Of a stretch of 12,454 nucleotides of DNA, positions 8,642-12,454 are shown one piece after another. Position numbers and translations under genes: made by a program. Position 1 is the first letter of the stretch, and each line of letters starts with the position of its first letter. The stretch is from Oehlia diaphana. Lineage: Eukaryota; Glomeromycota; Glomeromycetes; Glomerales; Glomeraceae. Under the pieces are notes generated by a model. That model worked only from the letters and a program-made list of their open reading frames with translations. It had not been told where the DNA came from and searched no databases. The stretch covers positions 10,008 to 22,461 of the forward strand of contig QZLH01001806.1 of NCBI GenBank assembly GCA_003833135.1, written 5' to 3'.

Positions 8642-8989
8642 ATGATAACTCATCATTCTATTATAGATAAGAAAGTTGTAGAGAAGGATTGGATGAATTT
8701 ATCAAATATTAACCTAAAAATCAAGGATTTTCCTTTTGAAGATAATTGCATCTTAAAATGGATTGCCAAAGTAAAAAATGAAGATAACAGAAGGAAAATT
8801 ATAAATAATTTTACATATTTTTTTAAGACAAAGAGGCATTATTAAAATAAAAAAGGTGCACAGTACACCATAATTGGAAGTGCACCTCAGAATTGCCAAC
8901 AAAACATGGTTCCCATAAAAATTCAGTCAGTATATGGGAAAAAAATGGATACTTGATTCCTAACAGCAGGGTCAAGTATTGAAGGATAA
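8642..8989 (+). pseudogene. decayed coding stretch, 115 codons with two stops
   Basis: An ATG at 8642 opens a 67-codon frame to a TAA at 8843-8845. The same frame then continues past a second stop (TGA 8954-8956) to a TAA at 8987-8989. Two internal stops in 115 codons is well below the ten or so expected for this composition. Segments such as INLKIKDFPFEDNCILKWIA, KNEDNRRKIINNF and KKGAQYTIIGSAPQNCQQNM have balanced, protein-like composition. I recognise no family. It lies about 130 bp downstream of the Helitron-type peptide on the same strand, but its sequence does not resemble the rest of a Helitron protein that I know. It may be a separate inserted gene fragment. Confidence 0.4.
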
Positions 8990-9124
8990 TAATTATTATT
9001 GAAAGTATTAGTACCATATAACAAAGATTTTTAGTAAATAAATAACCTGATGTTTATATTGATATAATTAATATTAAAACTATTATTCAATAGACAGTTT
9101 TAATATGATGTAAAATAATTAAAT

Positions 9125-9241
9125 ATGGTTCTAAGTCCAGAAAAAAATGTAGTAAAAGCTTTTGAGCTTAATATAACTACATTAGTTATTTCAAAATTAG
9201 CAAATATATCCATTCAAGTTGAAGGAATTTTGCAAGTATAA
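9125..9241 (+). pseudogene. short open frame, 38 codons, possible coding relic
   Basis: ATG at 9125 to TAA at 9239-9241. The peptide starts MVLSPEKNVVKAFELNITTL and ends QVEGILQV. The same strand continues with short open runs broken by stops. No family is recognised. It is listed because it follows 8642-8989 on the same strand and may derive from the same decayed gene, but alone it is within chance expectation. Confidence 0.18.
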
Positions 9242-9739
9242 TGTAATGAAAATACAATTTAGTATTTCACTCATAATTAACTTATTCAGATCTTAGAAAA
9301 TTTTGGCAAATTCATAAATAATGTACTGTAGGCATATGTTTCACAAAATATGATTTATTTTATTTTGTCATAAATTCATTGGATTTATTCCTATATCAAA
9401 TGTGATAAGTCAGTAATTAAAGGATGTATGGTGAACATTTAGAAATGTTTTAGTTAATTAAAATATAATCAAAATTTGGAAATAAGAAATTAAATGATTA
9501 ACAGATAATGAAAAAAAGATATTATTCATTACTATGCCAATTTCATAACTACAAAAAAATGTAAAAGTAGAAAAGTATTGAATTTATGGATGTTGATAAG
9601 ATTTTCAGAAAAAATATCCTATTGAAGTCAGATTTTTAATACCATATCAAGATAAAACACAAATTCATATGAGGATAAATTAATTGTTTCTTACAATTGT
9701 TTATAACATTCTATTTAATTAAAACCAAGAATATTATTT
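9242..9739. other. AT-rich decayed DNA
   Basis: No gene supported and no CpG. A plus-strand run near 9617-9676 reads PIEVRFLIPYQDKTQIHMRI and is another possible coding fragment, too short to call. Confidence 0.4.
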
Positions 9740-9928
9740 TTGGTTAGTGCTTATTTTGTGGGAAAAATATTAGATGAAATAGAATCTTCTCAACATTAAC
9801 AGCCTTCTAATCCTTTTCTATACATATGGGCTGATTTGTTTACTCTGCATTAAAATGAGTTTTGAATTGATTTTCACAATTTTCGTTACTCAAAATTATT
9901 TTGTAATACCAAAAAATCATCTAATTGA
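9740..9928 (+). pseudogene. stop-interrupted coding relic, unknown protein
   Basis: One frame from TTG at 9740 to TGA at 9926-9928 spans 62 codons with three internal stops. Segments include LVSAYFVGKILDEIESSQH, QPSNPFLYIWADLFTLH and IDFHNFRYSKLFCN. The IWADL part falls in an inverted repeat whose partner lies at 10719-10761. Read in the opposite direction there, the partner also gives IWADL followed by a similar N/DF spacing, so a coding segment seems to have been duplicated in inverted orientation. Two of the three stops are TAA after a histidine codon. I do not recognise the protein. Confidence 0.3.
9814..9856. repeat. inverted repeat, left arm
   Basis: This arm pairs with 10719-10761. 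The core CATATGGGCTGATTTGT (9823-9839) is perfectly complementary to 10736-10752, with looser matching for about ten bases on one side and seventeen on the other. About 860 bp separate the arms, and the 164-bp tandem repeat lies between them. Confidence 0.8.
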
Positions 9929-10240
9929 TGATCACTTGACTAAATAATAAGTTGAACAGAAATTTACATTTGCAAAACTTAAATTATTAAATGTAAAAGA
10001 GAGGTGAAAAAACCCATATCACTAATAAAAAACCCATTTCTCATATATATGAAATTTTTAACATATATTATTAAAAAGTAAGTATATTTTAATAAAATAT
10101 AAAGTAAAATAAAAATTTATATAGTCTCAGTAGCTATAAATGTTAATTAAAGTATAATAAAAAAGTCATATAAAAGATGGTATCATAATAGATATTTTCA
10201 AACAATAAAAATAATTATTTTATGTCGGAATTTGTATTAC

Positions 10241-10404
10241 CATTTTTAGATGCAAATATATCAAGATTCACTGATCTATTTTCTATAAATTTAGGCTCGT
10301 TGGAAAGCCCATGTTCCGGACTTTATAGGCGAAAAATGAGCTTGCCGATTGAATCATTAGATCCGGAGATATTTACGTTTAAAGTTGAGGTACATACTTT
10401 TTAA
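10241..10404. repeat. 164-bp tandem repeat, unit 1
   Basis: Unit 1 of a two-unit tandem repeat. Offset measured at TGCAAATA (10251 and 10415) and at AAATTTAGGCTC (10287 and 10451) is 164 bp. Identity to unit 2 is about 80 percent by eye. This unit keeps six CpGs (for example in TTCCGGAC, GATCCGGAG and TTTACGTTT). It is the first CpG-rich patch after 7 kb of depleted DNA, so it is probably a younger insertion. Open frames on both strands here are by-products of the repeat and not genes. Confidence 0.92.
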
Positions 10405-10568
10405 CATGCTTAAATGCAAATACCTTAGGATCTACTGATCCGTTTTTTATAAATTTAGGCTCTTTGGAATGCCCTTGATCTGGACTATATGAGCGAAAAA
10501 AGAGCTTGCTAAGTGGATCATTGGATCTGAAGATATTTACATTTAAATTTGAGATACGAATTTTTAAC
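10405..10568. repeat. 164-bp tandem repeat, unit 2
   Basis: Second unit, ending in TTTTTAACAT as unit 1 does. At several sites where unit 1 has CG this unit has TG or CA (TCTGGAC, TCTGAAG, TTACATTT). TAGTAAATGC at 10574-10583 may be the start of a truncated third unit. Read on the minus strand, both units give similar peptides (SP-HGLSNEPKFIENRSV in unit 1, SPDQGHSKEPKFIKNGSV in unit 2), so a shared ancestral coding frame is possible. Unit 1 is interrupted. Confidence 0.92.
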
Positions 10569-10570
10569 AT

Positions 10571-11107
10571 ACATAGTAAATGCTAAGAATTATATTAATT
10601 TAAAAGAAATATTTACAAATTATAGTATAATAACATTAAATAAAATTTTTTAATACTCTTCCCCAATTTACTGTTTATTATATAGTAATTTGTATAATAA
10701 AAATGTAACAAAATCAATATTTTAATTAAAGGTAGACAAATCAGCCCATATGATATAGAAAGAATATTCATTTAAAGACAAATTAAAAGGGTTAATTATA
10801 CAATAATAATTTATAATATGTATTAGCTGCTAATATCATTCTGGTGATATATATAATGTTAGCATGCTATTATGGGAAAATCAAGTGGAAACCCACCATT
10901 TCATAACTTTCTAAAGAAGATGGGCTTTACAAATTAAATACAGTAGACCTTTTTAGTGCTTAAAATTTTTCTAGACCAGAGAAAGAATATAGTTCCTGGT
11001 AAATTACAAGAACAATTTTACTTTTAAGATATCTATAAGTTAACAATATGTAATAATGTAATTTAGCTATAATAAAAAACAAATGATTATATTATTCTAA
11101 ATTCTAA
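10571..11107. other. CpG-free AT-rich DNA with small palindromes
   Basis: No gene supported. ATTAGCTGCTAAT (10822-10834) is a short perfect palindrome around one base, followed at once by ATATCA and TGATAT arms around TTCTGG. The region also carries the right arm of the long inverted repeat (10719-10761). A plus-strand run near 10917-10970 reads LSKEDGLYKLNTVDLFSA but is too short to call. Confidence 0.45.
10719..10761. repeat. inverted repeat, right arm
   Basis: Reverse-complement partner of 9814-9856, with the 17-base perfect core at 10736-10752. The pair may mark the two ends of an element of about 950 bp, or may be two oppositely oriented copies of the same older element. I saw no clear target-site duplication outside the arms. 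Confidence 0.8.
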
Positions 11108-11211
11108 TTAAAGCTCTAAATGGTCTGGATTGGTTGAAGAGTAATTCAGGACCAGACCAAAAAAATTGCTTCATTTCAGTCCAATCTAGATTATGTTAAA
11201 AAAAAATCCAG

Positions 11212-11257
11212 AACCAGACTGGACTGGACTAGTTATTTAATTCAATCCAGTCTGGTT
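11212..11257. repeat. 12-bp-stem hairpin inside the TIR element
   Basis: AACCAGACTGGA (11212-11223) is the reverse complement of TCCAGTCTGGTT (11246-11257), with a 22-nt loop. It belongs to the CTGGACTGG-rich left subterminal region of the element at 11108-11757. Confidence 0.85.
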
Positions 11258-11381
11258 TTAATATAAAATTATAAATACTTGTGTGATCAATAGGTGGCGT
11301 TTAATTGCTTGTATCAGAATTTTTAATTTTTAACATTCAAAAATTTTAAAAAAATGTGAAACGTGAATTATTTCTCCATCT

Positions 11382-11598
11382 AGTGATCATAAAAAGATGA
11401 ATTATAGCTCATTAGATTCAACTTACTGAATGGTGGTAAATTCGTGTGATGGATCATTTTCTAATGCAAATTGTTTAAAAATCACTCACCATGGGTTATT
11501 GAGCGATCTATCAAAGCTAGGGACTTGCATTTACCACCATTTGATGCATCTCGATGAGAGGATTCCAACAAGTTATAGCTCATCTTTGTATGATCACT
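11382..11598. repeat. central nested palindrome of the TIR element
   Basis: The outer arms 11382-11409 and 11571-11598 share AGTGATCATA and AAAGATGA. The inner arms 11429-11441 and 11529-11541 are perfectly complementary. About 87 bp remain at the centre. The arms flank diverged but colinear sequence, so the whole 217 bp could fold into one long imperfect stem. Confidence 0.8.
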
Positions 11599-11757
11599 GG
11601 ATGGATAGGTATTCAATTTTTCACATTTTTTCTTAAAATTAAATAAAACTGAACTGAACTGGATGGTTCTGGCTCCAAAATTGAACTGAGAACTGAACCA
11701 AATTTTTGATTGTTCAGATTAGTTCCAAGTTCAAACTGGAACCATTTAGAGCTTTAA

Positions 11758-11978
11758 CTGTAACCTTAGATATCAAGATAATCACATGATTAGAAGAATA
11801 ATGAACTAAAGGATAAACATTTAACTGAGATAATTAGAAATACCATAATATTATAGTTAACAATAATTAATTATAATAATATTTATTTATAGTAGTTATA
11901 TATAATTCTTTCATAGTATTTAAATTAATATTATCAGATTAGTTATTATTAGTTTAGTTATAAATAGAGTATCATAGT
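11758..11978. other. AT-rich DNA between two elements
   Basis: No gene and no CpG. TAATTATAATAATATTTATTTATAG-like low-complexity sequence, nothing else seen. Confidence 0.5.
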
Positions 11979-12259
11979 TAGGGATGGCAATGGTCATGGT
12001 CATTAACTGGTTATAACCGGTCATGACTGTGACTGGTCAAAGACCTCTGACTGACCATTTGACCAACCGGTCTGACTGACCATTTAACTGACCGTTTGAC
12101 CAACTGTTTAACCAATCCTGAAAATATTTGCAAAACGTCTTTTAATATAAAATCTAATAAAAAAATGGTTTGCAAACATTTTTTATTAAGTATTTCATAA
12201 AAAAAAATGTTTTGCAAACGTTTTCAGGATCAGTTAAACAGTTGGTCAAATGGTCGGTT
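11979..12259. mobile_element. hAT-like terminus and GACC/GGTC-rich palindromic DNA
   Basis: TAGGGATGGCAA at 11979-11990 matches the usual end of hAT-superfamily transposons. It is followed by degenerate GGTCATGG, GACCGGT and TTTGACCAAC words to about 12115. A large inverted repeat then has arms 12086-12138 and 12207-12259, 53 bp each with about seven mismatches, all of them transitions. Its centre holds another near-palindrome (12155-12188, around GTTTGCAAAC). I do not find the matching TTGCCATCCCTA end, which may lie beyond the window or be lost, nor any transposase. The minus-strand frame over 12011-12217 crosses these arms and is not a gene. Confidence 0.5.
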
Positions 12260-12454
12260 GGGGGTATATCCTTACTGAGTCCAGTCCAATGATCTTTCTG
12301 AGTCCAGTCATGTCAGTTTTTAGCACAGTCATGTGAATTTTTATGCAGACTGAATTTAAATTTTGATCGGACTTTGCAGGACCCTGAGCAATATATCAAT
12401 AGGTAACAAGAGATCGGCACAAATTTACTAATAGCTCTACGCATCTCTTCAGGG
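12260..12454. other. edge sequence with an 11-bp direct repeat
   Basis: TGAGTCCAGTC occurs at 12276-12286 and 12299-12309, 23 bp apart, in GAGTCCAGTC-type sequence related in style to the subterminal words of the 11108-11757 element. CpGs reappear near the end (GATCGG at 12366 and 12414, TACGCATC at 12438). The start of another element or a unique region may lie just beyond the edge. No gene can be called. Confidence 0.45.

Larger units (their letters stand above)
11108..11757. mobile_element. 650-bp non-autonomous element with 17-bp TIRs and TTAA ends
   Basis: TTAAAGCTCTAAATGGT (11108-11124) is repeated as its exact reverse complement at 11741-11757. TTAA lies at both outer ends, which could be a TTAA target-site duplication of piggyBac type or simply part of the TIR. 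The subterminal parts are rich in CTGGACTGG- and GAACTGAAC-like words. Inside are further inverted pairs: 11212-11223 with 11246-11257 (12 bp perfect), 11382-11409 with 11571-11598 (24 of 28 matching), and AATGGTGGTAAAT 11429-11441 with 11529-11541 (perfect). It has no credible coding capacity: the 68-codon frame at 11430-11636 just crosses the inner palindrome. It resembles a MITE or foldback element, and five CpGs suggest it is younger than its flanks. Confidence 0.75.

Noticed and set aside
8900..8986. Resemblance of the end of the 8642-8989 relic to a retroviral-type aspartic protease (VPIKI, then DT, then AGSSI)
   Set aside because: The catalytic D-T/S-G triad is not present, and the spacing is only loosely similar, so it was not used in the call.
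8823..9017. 64-codon minus-strand frame
   Set aside because: It is antisense to the better-supported plus-strand relic at 8642-8989 and begins with a low-complexity isoleucine/leucine run.
8440..9928. Intact Helitron with Rep HUH and Pif1 helicase domains
   Set aside because: Only the short N-domain peptide is recognisable. No HUH-type or P-loop GxxGxGKS/T motif could be read in any frame downstream.
10222..10570. Frames of 60 codons (plus) and 63 codons (minus) over the 164-bp repeats
   Set aside because: They lie in tandem repeats, are offset between units, and do not stay open in both copies.
11430..11636. 68-codon plus-strand frame
   Set aside because: It runs across the central palindrome of a TIR element, so its composition follows from the inverted repeat and has no domain signal.
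12011..12217. 68-codon minus-strand frame
   Set aside because: It crosses GACC-rich repeats and one arm of a large palindrome. The VKQLVKRSVKWSV part is repeat-derived.
1..12454. tRNA, rRNA, riboswitch or intrinsic terminator genes
   Set aside because: Reading both strands, I found no cloverleaf with GGTTCGA-type T-loop, no rRNA-like GC-rich block, and no hairpin plus T-tract in a sensible position.

Overview
The window looks like eukaryotic, very AT-rich, transposon-dominated DNA. Reasons: no long open reading frames, no bacterial-type operons, many inverted and tandem repeats, a relic of a Helitron Rep/helicase protein, and base decay of the kind left by CpG methylation. The composition (roughly three quarters A+T) and the Helitron-type peptide would suit an arbuscular mycorrhizal fungus (Rhizophagus/Gigaspora-like). 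That assignment is inference; other AT-rich eukaryotes are not excluded. I found no intact protein-coding gene, no tRNA or rRNA, and no CRISPR array.

Layout. Bases 1 to about 2200 are AT-rich but keep a normal number of CpG dinucleotides (I count 47). This part holds a 58-codon minus-strand ORF, a TATA-like motif, a perfect-period array of four 25-bp repeats (1021-1120), and an intron-like interval with a consensus donor, a TACTAAC branch site and an acceptor (1303-1376). It is the only part that looks like single-copy, gene-adjacent sequence.

From about 2200, and very clearly from 3100 to 10200, CpG almost disappears: I count 5 between 3100 and 10200. This zone holds a small disabled minus-strand ORF (2414-2593), a 196-bp tandem duplication (2914-3297), two pairs of dispersed repeats, and several plus-strand stretches that read like badly decayed protein-coding DNA. 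One of these, at 8440-8511, encodes the characteristic peptide of the Helitron-like N-terminal domain. Another, at 8642-8989, has only two stops in 115 codons. The zone is best read as an old, methylated transposon graveyard.

From 10200 to the end lie younger, more CpG-rich elements set in old sequence. They are two diverged copies of a 164-bp tandem repeat (10241-10568) enclosed by a far-spaced inverted repeat, a 650-bp element with 17-bp terminal inverted repeats and TTAA at both ends (11108-11757), and a hAT-like terminus leading into GACC/GGTC-rich DNA with a large near-perfect inverted repeat (11979-12259). In three independent repeat pairs, differences between copies include CG to TG or CA changes, which supports the methylation-decay reading.

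I did not identify a convincing new biological system. The most unusual signals are the sharp CpG step, the 164-bp repeat, the nested-palindrome element, and the 25-bp array.
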